Program-made: the position numbers and the translations under genes
Source: SIG578 sp045655125
GTDB taxonomy: Bacteria; Bacillota; Clostridia; Oscillospirales; Ruminococcaceae
Direction: 5' to 3'
Assembly (NCBI GenBank): GCA_045655125.1
Contig: JAZOOR010000065.1
Location: forward strand, 1 to 32,217
Length of the DNA stretch: 32,217 nt
Notes under the pieces: model-generated
What the model saw: the letters and a program-made list of their open reading frames with translations, nothing else
The model's database searches: none
What the model was told of the DNA's origin: nothing
In this document: positions 7,826-14,704 of the stretch, in pieces
How positions within the stretch are numbered: position 1 is the stretch's first letter
How the letters are laid out: each line of letters starts with the position of its first letter

Positions 7826-8386
7826 ATGACAACGCCCAAGCAGTTAATAGAAAGACTACGCGAAGAATTCGGGTGCTCTCTTAAAGATGAGAGAGTACTT
7901 TTTATGATAAATGCTCTCGAGGCGCGGCTTTCTAAGGATGTCTTAAGAAAAACAGACATAATAAAAAGGCACGTTAAAAAAGATGAGAGCAGAATTACTC
8001 TTGATTTTGCTGCAGAGCTTGTGCTGCGAGTCTCTTTTGGCGGCAGCGAGCTTAGAAAAAGCAGCTTGCAGCAGCCTTGTGGGTACAGGGGCGAGGGGAA
8101 TGACATTGTTTTTGAGTTTTCCCATGGCGGCGGAGAGGTGGCTATTGAGTATATTGTGCTTTCAAAGCCGTTTACCCAAAGTGACTACACAGAAAGGCCG
8201 CTGATTTTAGATGATGAGTTTTGCGAGATATATATTTATCATATACTCTCGCGCGAGGCTCTGCTTTCTGATGACATTGAGCGGCTTAACAATTACAGCG
8301 CGCTATATGCAGCGGCGCTTAAGGAGCTTATTTCAAGAGACGGCGGTGCTTTCAGCGGCGCAGGAACGTTTATAAATATCTGGTGA
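7826..8386 (+). CDS. Probable head-tail adaptor (gp4-like connector)
   Basis: A protein of 186 residues from MTTPKQLIERL. The N-terminal half has two helices, the middle is beta-rich, and the C-terminal part (EIYIYHILSREALLSDDIERLNNYSALYAAALKEL) is a helix pair with the D-I-E-R-x-N-N-Y pattern common in connector proteins of short-tailed phages. The protein ends in an aromatic INIW tail, as adaptors that dock on portal rings often do. I chose ATG 7826, since AAAGGAGCGAGGG lies just upstream; the earlier ATG at 7805 would begin before that motif. The size is close to P22 gp4. Role inferred from position and shape. Confidence 0.55.
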   Translation: MTTPKQLIERLREEFGCSLKDERVLFMINALEARLSKDVLRKTDIIKRHVKKDESRITLDFAAELVLRVSFGGSELRKSSLQQPCGYRGEGNDIVFEFSHGGGEVAIEYIVLSKPFTQSDYTERPLILDDEFCEIYIYHILSREALLSDDIERLNNYSALYAAALKELISRDGGAFSGAGTFINIW

Positions 8387-8401
8387 CGGGAGGTAGGATA
8401 G

Positions 8402-9802
8402 ATGCTTGATTTACCGAAGTTAACACCAATTACAAAAAACACCTTTACTATTTCAGCCTTTGAGGGACTTGACAAGAGGGTAGGAGCGGGAGAAAACACG
8501 CTTTTTCACACCAAAAATATGTCGGTGCGCGACCTGCCCGTTCTTTCAACGCGCAAAGGCAGAAAAAAGTTGTTTACCCCTGCTGAAGGAGAAAAGATTA
8601 CGGGAATTTTCTGTTTTGATAGGGCATATATGACAACCGCACTTAACGGAAAAACCCGTTTTTACTGTGGAGATGATTTCTCATCACTTACTCATGTTTT
8701 CACATCAGAGGATGATGAGCTTGTAACATCCCTGATGTGTGTGTTTGGTAAAATGATTTGTCTTTTTAACCTTAAAACAGAGTCACACAGCAGAAATATG
8801 ATATATGCTACTCCAGCAGGGATGAGTTTTGCATCACGATATGAGGCGCCTGACCTTGTAGATGTAACTGTTTATGCAGGCAGAGTTATTGGCTGCCGCA
8901 GGAATCAATTGAGGGGCTGTGCATACGGAGATATTTATGTATGGGATTCTACTGTTGAGTATGAAGACAGAACAAGAAGGGCATATTTTGAAAACTTTGA
9001 AACTAAGTCCAATTTTACCGCCTGCACTACATATAAAAACCGAGCCATCTTTTTTACGGCGGACGAGATGTATGAGCTTTACGGAAACAATCCCGACCAG
9101 TTTAATCTTGTAAAGATAGCCGATGTCGGTTGTATCAGTCGTTTTGCGCTCTGCGAGGTAGACGGAAAACTTTTCTTTGTTTCAAAAGAGGGCGTTATGA
9201 AATACACAGGCACAGTCCCTGCCCTTATTTCTGATGCGCTTTGTAGTATTCCTACAACAGATGCAGGCATATACAGTGCCGCCCTTAGCGGAAGCGGACG
9301 TACCTTATATGTATGTTATAAGTCGGCAGAGTCAAACTCATTTTACACCTACAATACTGAAACAGGCCTATGGGCGAGAGAGGATGATTTTGAGGGAAAA
9401 AGCGGAGCCTCTATGTATGGAAAAACCTATTTCGCTACCGATGACGGTGTTTGGGAGCTTGAAAAAAACTATAATGACGACCCTGTCAGCAATGACGGTG
9501 CAAGCTTTGATTGGGAGATTGTAACACAGGACATTCATTACTACTGCCCGCTTAAAAAGAGGTCGGCCAGCATTGATTTCTATCTTGTGCAGTCGATTAG
9601 GTCAAGGGTTTGTGTTTATGTTGCCTATGACGGCGGAGAGTTTGAACTTGTAAGGGCGTTGTTGCCACAATCAAACGGTGCTGTTTGTATTCCTCTAGGT
9701 AATAGGGATTTTGAGAGTATACGCATAAAAATATGTGGAAAAGGCGAGGCTCAGATTCATTATTTAAGCCGGGTTTTCTCTTTGGGAGGAAAGATTAAAT
9801 GA
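8402..9802 (+). CDS. Probable tail nozzle/hub protein (P22 gp10-like, beta-propeller)
   Basis: A 466-residue beta-rich protein without membrane segments. Repeated blocks such as GKTRFYCGDDFSSLTHVF, GRVIGCRRNQLRG, NRAIFFTADEMYELYG, GKLFFVSKEGVMKYTG and GKTYFATDDGVWELEK look like propeller blades. The N-terminal FEGLDKRVGAGENTLFHTKNMSV resembles the start of phage stabilisation proteins of the P22 gp10 type, which close the portal channel and form the nozzle of short tails. Location after the adaptor and before the fibre fits. There is no tail-tube gene for it to replace. Assignment is moderately supported; a different beta-propeller virion protein is the alternative. Confidence 0.55.
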   Translation: MLDLPKLTPITKNTFTISAFEGLDKRVGAGENTLFHTKNMSVRDLPVLSTRKGRKKLFTPAEGEKITGIFCFDRAYMTTALNGKTRFYCGDDFSSLTHVFTSEDDELVTSLMCVFGKMICLFNLKTESHSRNMIYATPAGMSFASRYEAPDLVDVTVYAGRVIGCRRNQLRGCAYGDIYVWDSTVEYEDRTRRAYFENFETKSNFTACTTYKNRAIFFTADEMYELYGNNPDQFNLVKIADVGCISRFALCEVDGKLFFVSKEGVMKYTGTVPALISDALCSIPTTDAGIYSAALSGSGRTLYVCYKSAESNSFYTYNTETGLWAREDDFEGKSGASMYGKTYFATDDGVWELEKNYNDDPVSNDGASFDWEIVTQDIHYYCPLKKRSASIDFYLVQSIRSRVCVYVAYDGGEFELVRALLPQSNGAVCIPLGNRDFESIRIKICGKGEAQIHYLSRVFSLGGKIK

Positions 9803-9963
9803 AACAGAGTATAGTTGAGTTTACCCCTATAAATTTTTCGGAAGGAAAATCCAATGATGAGAAAATCCGCATTTGCGAAGAGGCTATTGAGCGTCTAAAG
9901 CGTGACCTTATTTTTATTCTTTCGGATTTTGAACAGTGTATAAAGGCACTCGAAGATAGATAA
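9799..9963 (+). CDS. Tiny acidic/coiled protein downstream of the nozzle gene
   Basis: A 54-residue reading frame starting at an ATGA overlap with the nozzle gene and preceded by GGGAGGAAAG, a good ribosome binding site. It begins MKQSIVEFTPINFSEGKS and continues as one amphipathic helix (about residues 22-54) ending CIKALEDR. The tight coupling and clean ribosome binding site support it as real despite its length. No function recognised. Confidence 0.6.
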   Translation: MKQSIVEFTPINFSEGKSNDEKIRICEEAIERLKRDLIFILSDFEQCIKALEDR

Positions 9964-9975
9964 AGGAGAAATAAA

Positions 9976-10185
9976 ATGGCAAAAAAACAGCTTTACGATA
10001 GCTCTTTTTATAAAGAGCTGATATCTCAGATAAATAAGCTTGAAAGAAAGAAGGCAGCAGTGCGTCGCACAGAGGGAAGGGGAAGTAATGTACCTGCTCT
10101 AAAATCTCCGATTGCTCAAAGGGCTGCGGCATATCTTTTAAAAAAGCGCAAAAACAATCTTAAAAAGGGGGATGAAAAAGCGTGA
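9976..10185 (+). CDS. Small basic phage protein
   Basis: A 69-residue, strongly basic protein (MAKKQLYDSS..., tail AAAYLLKKRKNNLKKGDEKA) with a helix near residues 10-30 and a lysine/arginine-rich end. AAGGAG lies upstream and the stop overlaps the next start (GTGA at 10182). The charge suggests nucleic-acid contact or an internal virion protein, but no family is recognised. Confidence 0.6.
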   Translation: MAKKQLYDSSFYKELISQINKLERKKAAVRRTEGRGSNVPALKSPIAQRAAAYLLKKRKNNLKKGDEKA

Positions 10186-11480
10186 TAGAAATAAAAAACA
10201 AGCATATGGTGCTTTTCCCTGAGGACAGGCTCATAGGAGCAGAGGGTGATGTCAGCAGCGCTCAGAGAAAATTTGTTCTCAACAGGATACAGAACGGATT
10301 TGATCTTTCCGATATGGTTGCATGGATAAAAATAGACCCTGCGGGCAGCGGTCAGGAGGCTTATGACCAGATGCTGAAAAAGGAAATCATCGGGGATAAT
10401 ATTATTCTTACCTGGAACCTCAGCGCCGCCAACCTAAAAAAAGCAGGGGAACTGTCAGTACAGATTATTTTTGCGGCTACGAATTATTTTGATAAAAACG
10501 ACCTTGCAGGCTTGTCTGATAGTGACCTCATTGTTCCTGCGGTAATTAAGGGCGTTTCTGCTCCTGTCTGGCAGAGCTACTGTGAAACCTTTGTTGTAGG
10601 AGAGAGTATTGATGATACCGTCGCCTATGAGGAGGCAACAAAAAATGTTCTTGTAGCGGCGGCGGCAACGGCGATTGGTTCAGCAGAGAGTGCCTTAGGG
10701 GCGGCAGAAAATGCTCAGGCAGCAGCAGAGAGTGCTCAGGCGGCTGAAAACGAGGCATGGCAGGCAGTTGCTGAGGCGTCGGAAAAGGCAAAGGAGGTAG
10801 AGGATGCTGCTTGCCATACGATAGAACTCAGAGATGAGCTGCAGGGCCTTACCGATAAAGCAGCCGCTGCTACCGAAAACGCAAAGATGGCTGCAATTAA
10901 TGCAAACGCAGTTAGAGAAGAGGTTGAGGCAGGCGGCTATATTGAAAGCCTGAAAGAAATGAATGAAGGTGAAAAATTCAGCTTTTGGGTAGGAACTCGG
11001 GCTGAATACGAGGCATGCCCTGATAAACTTGTAGAGAATCGCCTTCATATTATTACAGATGAGGATGACATAGATGAAATTGTGGCGGCTCTCCAAAAGG
11101 AGTTTGACACAAAGCTTGATGCGGTAGTGAAAGATGTTTCAAGCTTAAAGGAAATTGGAAGAGTTTTTAACCCCGGTAAGTTATCAGTTGAGGCACAAGG
11201 CTGGGGTAGCTGGACAAAAAATATGAAGGAGCTGCAGAACTACGCGTTGGTTGCGTTTGATGTTGATAATCCGCACAATGGTTCCTTCCCAAGCGCAGTT
11301 CTTACCTGTGCGCGAACATCTCCTGCGCTGGACGGCGAGCCTTGGTATGACCATATTTTTTATTATGGGCAAAATGATTTCTGTTCATTTACGGCTTCTC
11401 TTGATAAAAACACAGGAATACTTGCAATAGAGACTGCAGATGCTGATGTTACTTTTACAAATGTACGAGGTATCATATAA
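10182..11480 (+). CDS. Receptor-binding/tail fibre protein with BppU-like N-terminus
   Basis: A 432-residue protein. Residues 1-140 resemble the N-terminal domain of BppU-type baseplate proteins (a beta domain with SSAQRKFVLNRIQNGFDLS and AWIKIDPAG). Residues about 155-235 are an alanine/glutamate coiled coil with repeats of the AAESAQAAE type, typical of trimeric fibre shafts. Residues about 260-285 carry the FWVGTRAEYEAC...IITDE element frequent in Clostridia phage fibres. The end is a beta-rich domain with several aromatic residues (GWGSWTKN, YDHIFYYGQND) that may bind the receptor. The GTG start is coupled to the preceding gene. Probably decides target cell recognition. Confidence 0.75.
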   Translation: MIEIKNKHMVLFPEDRLIGAEGDVSSAQRKFVLNRIQNGFDLSDMVAWIKIDPAGSGQEAYDQMLKKEIIGDNIILTWNLSAANLKKAGELSVQIIFAATNYFDKNDLAGLSDSDLIVPAVIKGVSAPVWQSYCETFVVGESIDDTVAYEEATKNVLVAAAATAIGSAESALGAAENAQAAAESAQAAENEAWQAVAEASEKAKEVEDAACHTIELRDELQGLTDKAAAATENAKMAAINANAVREEVEAGGYIESLKEMNEGEKFSFWVGTRAEYEACPDKLVENRLHIITDEDDIDEIVAALQKEFDTKLDAVVKDVSSLKEIGRVFNPGKLSVEAQGWGSWTKNMKELQNYALVAFDVDNPHNGSFPSAVLTCARTSPALDGEPWYDHIFYYGQNDFCSFTASLDKNTGILAIETADADVTFTNVRGII

Positions 11481-11495
11481 GGAGGGAAATTAATT

Positions 11496-12038
11496 ATGGC
11501 TTTTATAAACGGCAATAAAATTGCCTTATCGCCGCGCTTGATAATTGTAAACAAACATAAATTAATTAACAAAATAACGTTGCCCGAGGCTGCCTCTTCT
11601 ATTTCGCTCAATGTAGACAGTGATGGCGCCCCGTTTTCATTGAATTCTCTTCTTCTGGGGTTTAACATTATTCCCGATTTTGATACCGCATCCACGAAAG
11701 GCTTGAGCCTCAGAGTAGCTACCGACGATAAAAAGCGATATTTGTGTCATCAAACATTAGGCTTTGGGGCGACATATATTGGTGCTACGGGCGTTATAAA
11801 GGCGGATTTTATAGGCGGGGTTACAGTAAGCGAAGCTTATAAGGGACTCTACAAAGCGGATTCAAATTTAGTGGGTAATTCAAGTAGGATTTCAGAGCAT
11901 TTTATATGTAATAATGTAAATGCTCCAATAACAGATTTAACAATATATTTTTACGATGCGAATGCCAATAAGTATGTAACACTTAAGGCAGGGTCAACGA
12001 TAGAGCTTTGGGGGTGTGACTGTGAGAATTTGTCATAA
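11496..12038 (+). CDS. Unknown structural protein downstream of the fibre
   Basis: A 180-residue protein beginning MAFINGNKIALSPRL, with a predicted beta-rich body and no signal peptide or membrane span. AAGGAGGGAAATTAATT precedes the ATG. It lies between the fibre gene and the lysis cassette, where fibre tips, chaperones or accessory adhesion proteins usually sit. It is composed of short turns rich in G, N, D and T (SLNVDSDGAPFSLNSLLLGF; VTLKAGSTIELWGCDCENLS), consistent with a small trimeric tip or carbohydrate-binding domain. I do not recognise a family. Its last 17 bases overlap the next gene. Confidence 0.6.
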   Translation: MAFINGNKIALSPRLIIVNKHKLINKITLPEAASSISLNVDSDGAPFSLNSLLLGFNIIPDFDTASTKGLSLRVATDDKKRYLCHQTLGFGATYIGATGVIKADFIGGVTVSEAYKGLYKADSNLVGNSSRISEHFICNNVNAPITDLTIYFYDANANKYVTLKAGSTIELWGCDCENLS

Positions 12039-12231
12039 CGGAGAAATGATTGAGGTTGAAGAGATTATTGAGGAAACCGATTCTATCGAACAGGGAGCAG
12101 AGGTAGACAAGGTAACGGCGCTGATTGAGGGACTTTCGAGCGCGACAACACTCGCACAGATTAGAAAGGTTGCTAAGGATATCCTCGATAGCACAAACGA
12201 AGGCGAGGTAAGGGAAAATGGAAATTCATGA
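12022..12231 (+). CDS. Small acidic phage protein
   Basis: About 69 residues from GTG 12022 (MRICHNGEMIEVEEI...); an alternative GTG lies at 12016. A run of G at 12010-12014 is a plausible ribosome binding site for the later start. The N-terminal half is very acidic (EEIIEETDSIEQGAE), and the second half is a predicted helix (VTALIEGLSSATTLAQIRKVAKDIL). It overlaps both neighbours, as is usual in compact phage operons. Similar short acidic proteins are found between fibre and lysis genes of Firmicutes phages, function unknown. Confidence 0.5.
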   Translation: MRICHNGEMIEVEEIIEETDSIEQGAEVDKVTALIEGLSSATTLAQIRKVAKDILDSTNEGEVRENGNS

Positions 12232-12520
12232 AAGACTTGCTCGTCTAGAGGCTGATGAAAAGAATATTTTTCATCAGCTCTCGGAAATAAAGGATGAGGT
12301 CAAGGATATTCGTAGACTTACTGCAGCAGTTGAGAAAATAGCGATAAAAACCGAATCAATTGACTTAAAGGTAGATGATATGGGAAGCAGACTCTCGGCG
12401 GTTGAAAATGAGCCTGCGGACAGCTACAGGCACTACAAAAAGCTTGCGGCAGGAAGTGCGCTGACTGCGATTGTCAGCGCGGCCTGCGCGGCAATCCTTG
12501 CTCTCATAATGAAAGGCTGA
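12218..12520 (+). CDS. XhlA-like lysis-associated membrane protein
   Basis: A 100-residue protein. The N-terminal 65 residues are a coiled coil (MEIHERLARLEADEKNIF..., IKTESIDLKVDDMGSRL), followed by a basic HYKK turn and a single C-terminal membrane helix (LTAIVSAACAAILALIM). This plan matches the XhlA (haemolysin XhlA) family, which cooperates with a holin and endolysin in PBSX-type lysis cassettes of Firmicutes. It sits directly before a holin-like and an endolysin gene, which supports the role. Confidence 0.75.
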   Translation: MEIHERLARLEADEKNIFHQLSEIKDEVKDIRRLTAAVEKIAIKTESIDLKVDDMGSRLSAVENEPADSYRHYKKLAAGSALTAIVSAACAAILALIMKG

Positions 12521-12558
12521 AAAACATATAGTTAGTAGTGTAATCAGGAGGGAAAATG

Positions 12559-12888
12559 ATGGAAATGTATTCAATTATAGTTATGTCAATACTTATTGAA
12601 GCAGTTATTACATACACAAAGACGCTGGTAATTGAAAAGAATATTCAGTGGCAGATGATTGCTGCGGTAGTTTTGAGTGTTGCAATTTGTCTGCTTTACG
12701 GTCTTGACATTCCTGCGCTTGTCGGGGTTAAGAGCCCTGTTGCGTATGTGGGCAGCATTATAACGGGAATTTTGGTTTCTCGCGGCAGTAATTATATTTA
12801 TGACCTAATAAAAACGCTGACATCAAAAAAGAAAAGCGTCGCTACCGAAATCTTCGGTAGCGACGGCAGTGATGGGGTGGAGATATAA
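12559..12888 (+). CDS. Holin-like membrane protein
   Basis: A 109-residue protein from MEMYSIIVMSIL. Three hydrophobic segments are visible: about residues 3-20, 32-50 and 60-80, followed by a charged tail (KTLTSKKKSVATEIFGSDG). Size, topology and position directly before an endolysin fit a phage holin that makes the membrane permeable at the end of the cycle. I prefer ATG 12559 over 12556 because AGGAGGG would lie too close to the first. Its stop overlaps the endolysin start (TAATG). A perfect hairpin lies within its C-terminal codons. Confidence 0.75.
   Translation: MEMYSIIVMSILIEAVITYTKTLVIEKNIQWQMIAAVVLSVAICLLYGLDIPALVGVKSPVAYVGSIITGILVSRGSNYIYDLIKTLTSKKKSVATEIFGSDGSDGVEI
12838..12864 (+). 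promoter_or_regulatory. 12-bp inverted repeat inside the holin 3' end
   Basis: GTCGCTACCGAA and TTCGGTAGCGAC pair perfectly around a 3-base loop, starting 24 bases before the endolysin ATG ends the spacer. It encodes ordinary residues of the holin tail. It has no T-run. In mRNA it would form a very stable hairpin just ahead of the endolysin translation start, which could slow ribosomes, protect the transcript or set the holin to endolysin ratio. Confidence 0.6.
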
Positions 12889-13553
12889 TGGCAGCATATG
12901 TTACCAATCTGCCCGTAAACGGCAAATTCAATGTGACTGCAACCTTTGGTCAGCAAGGAAGCTACTGGGCAAACGGACACAAAGGCGTTGATATTACTGC
13001 GGCTCAAAGGCCGCTTTATGCCATCTGTGACGGCACAGTTACAGCAGTAGGCTGGGATGAAAAGGGGTGGGGTAGATATGTTTCAATAAAACCTACGGGG
13101 TTTGAGAGAATACGTATTATAACCTGCCATATGGTCGAAAACAGCGTTAAGGTTAAAAAGGGAGATGTCGTTTCTCGAACAACAAAGCTCGGCACTATGG
13201 GAACGAGCGGTAACTCAAGCGGAGTTCACGTGCATGTCGAAATGCGCATTGACAATAAGAGCGTTGACCCGACGCCCTATATGCTCATTTCAAACAAAAA
13301 GGCTACGGGACTACTTGACACAAACTACAAGTTTGATAAAAGCTGCCAAAGCACCGCACTTAAGGCTATTTTAGAGGCGTTTGATAAAAATGAAAAGGCG
13401 CCCGATGTAAATGAGGTCTGCGCTTCTCAGAATGTGGTGATAAATAATCAGATTGCAGAGATAGAAGAGCTTAAAAAGCAATTCGCTGTTGCGAACGCAA
13501 AGCTTTCTGAGGCAGAAAATAAAATCATCAACGCAAAAAAAGCGCTTTCATAA
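12888..13553 (+). CDS. M23-family peptidase endolysin
   Basis: A 221-residue cell-wall hydrolase predicted to cut peptide cross-bridges of peptidoglycan. The LytM/M23 domain spans about residues 10-135, with zinc ligands H31 and D35 (GHKGVD) and H116 in the HVHVE motif; H81 (ITCHM) and H114 match the catalytic histidines. The N-terminal NGKFNVTATFG is typical of phage and Gram-positive M23 domains. The rest is a linker and a terminal coiled coil (about 175-220). There is no signal peptide, so it needs the holin for export. All active-site residues are present. Start overlaps the holin stop. Confidence 0.9.
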   Translation: MAAYVTNLPVNGKFNVTATFGQQGSYWANGHKGVDITAAQRPLYAICDGTVTAVGWDEKGWGRYVSIKPTGFERIRIITCHMVENSVKVKKGDVVSRTTKLGTMGTSGNSSGVHVHVEMRIDNKSVDPTPYMLISNKKATGLLDTNYKFDKSCQSTALKAILEAFDKNEKAPDVNEVCASQNVVINNQIAEIEELKKQFAVANAKLSEAENKIINAKKALS

Positions 13554-13569
13554 AGGAGAAGGTATCACA

Positions 13570-13599
13570 AAAAACCGCCCTGTTAACAGGGCGGTTTTT
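13570..13599. terminator. Perfectly palindromic bidirectional terminator
   Basis: AAAAACCGCCCTGTT and AACAGGGCGGTTTTT form an uninterrupted 30-base palindrome with A- and T-runs on its ends, so it can stop transcription in both directions. It lies between the endolysin stop (13553) and the rpoD stop (13603), isolating the module from the housekeeping operon. Confidence 0.9.
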
Positions 13600-13602
13600 A
13601 TA

Positions 13603-14688
13603 TTAATCAAGAAAATCGCGGAGCTTTTTGCTTCTGCCGGGGTGGCGAAGCTTGCGAAGAGCCTTTGCCTCAATCTGACGAATTCGCTCACGGGTTACAT
13701 TGAATTCTTTGCCGACCTCTTCAAGTGTTCTTTGTCTTCCGTCCTCAAGGCCAAAGCGTAGGCGAAGGACCTTTTCCTCTCTGGGAGTTAAGGTGGAAAG
13801 AACCTTTGAAATCTGCTCCTTTAAAAGTGTGTAGGATGCTGCCTCTGCGGGAGCGGGAGCATCGTCATCGGGAATAAAGTCACCAAGATGACTGTCTTCC
13901 TCTTCGCCGATGGGGGTTTCAAGAGAAACGGGCTCCTGAGAAACTCGCATAATCTCGCTGACCTTTTCGACGGGCATATCAATTTCAGCAGCGATTTCCT
14001 CGGCGGTAGGTTCGTGACCATTTTTGTGCAGAAGCTGACTTGAAACCTTTTTAACCTTGTTTATGGTTTCAACCATATGAACAGGGATACGGATTGTTCT
14101 TGCCTGATCGGCAATAGCGCGGGTTATGGACTGTCGAATCCACCAGGTTGCATATGTTGAAAATTTAAAGCCCTTGGTATAGTCAAACTTCTCAACAGCC
14201 TTTATAAGACCGAGGTTACCCTCCTGAATAAGATCCAAAAACTGCATACCTCTACCGACATATCGCTTTGCGATACTTACAACAAGGCGCAGGTTAGCCT
14301 CGCTCAGACGCTTTGCTGCGTCGCTGTCTCCTGCTGCCATTTGCTCGGAGAGAGCAAGCTCTTCCTCGGCACTCAGCAGGGGAACTCTACCGATTTCCTT
14401 AAGGTAAACCTTAACGGGATCATCAACATTAAGGGTCTCACTGCCGTCCTCAGAATCCGAGCCGCTCTCAAGGGGAATGGATTCAAGGTCGGTGTCTAAA
14501 TCAAGTTCCATATCCTCGACTATTTTAATATTAGAGCCTTCGATTTTTTCATATAGTCTGTCAACCTGCTCGACATCAAAATCAAATTCTTCCAAGAGGT
14601 CGTTGATTTGCTTGGTGGTTAGCTCACCGCGCTGTTTACCGATTTCAATAAGGTCGTTTATAAGCTTTGATTTGTCTTGTGCAGCCAT
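13603..14688 (-). CDS. rpoD: RNA polymerase primary sigma factor (SigA/RpoD)
   Basis: A 361-residue sigma-70 factor. Region 1.1 is at the start (LINDLIEIGKQRGELTTKQINDLLEEFD), followed by an acidic linker. Region 1.2 begins near DDPVKVYLKEIGRVPLLS. Region 2 contains YVGRGMQFLDLIQEGNLGLIKAVEKFDY and TYATWWIRQSI. Region 3 follows, and region 4 ends with TLEEVGKEFNVTRERIRQIEAKALRKLRHP. Length and content are normal for Firmicutes SigA. It is the last gene of the dgt-dnaG-rpoD operon, 16 bases after dnaG, with GGAGGAGA as ribosome binding site. The many TTGACA-N17-TATAAT promoters in the window suit this factor. Confidence 0.97.
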   Translation of the reverse strand: MAAQDKSKLINDLIEIGKQRGELTTKQINDLLEEFDFDVEQVDRLYEKIEGSNIKIVEDMELDLDTDLESIPLESGSDSEDGSETLNVDDPVKVYLKEIGRVPLLSAEEELALSEQMAAGDSDAAKRLSEANLRLVVSIAKRYVGRGMQFLDLIQEGNLGLIKAVEKFDYTKGFKFSTYATWWIRQSITRAIADQARTIRIPVHMVETINKVKKVSSQLLHKNGHEPTAEEIAAEIDMPVEKVSEIMRVSQEPVSLETPIGEEEDSHLGDFIPDDDAPAPAEAASYTLLKEQISKVLSTLTPREEKVLRLRFGLEDGRQRTLEEVGKEFNVTRERIRQIEAKALRKLRHPGRSKKLRDFLD

Positions 14689-14704
14689 TTTGTTTAAATC
14701 TCCT

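Larger units (their letters stand above)
2072..13553 (+). mobile_element. Compact phage-derived capsid, packaging and lysis module (GTA-like candidate)
   Basis: Eighteen co-directional genes run from 2072 to 13553 in canonical virion order: packaging, portal, scaffold, capsid, connector, nozzle, fibre, lysis. Many start and stop codons overlap (GTGA or ATGA), and I see no frameshift or internal stop in the recognisable genes. There is no integrase, excisionase, repressor, replication gene, tail-tube, sheath or tape-measure gene in the interval. No attachment-site repeat or tRNA gene was noticed at the borders. The left neighbour is a pseudouridine synthase gene and the right neighbour is rpoD. 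It is either a domesticated particle-producing locus or the structural half of a decayed podovirus-like prophage. Confidence 0.8.

Noticed and set aside
10640..10930. Tandem DNA repeat in the fibre gene
   Set aside because: The repetition is at the protein level (alanine/glutamate coiled coil) with varied codons. It is a shaft domain, not an independent DNA repeat.
2072..13553. Complete temperate prophage
   Set aside because: No integrase, repressor, replication or att-like repeat is visible, and the flanks on both sides are housekeeping genes, so it cannot be a complete prophage within this window.
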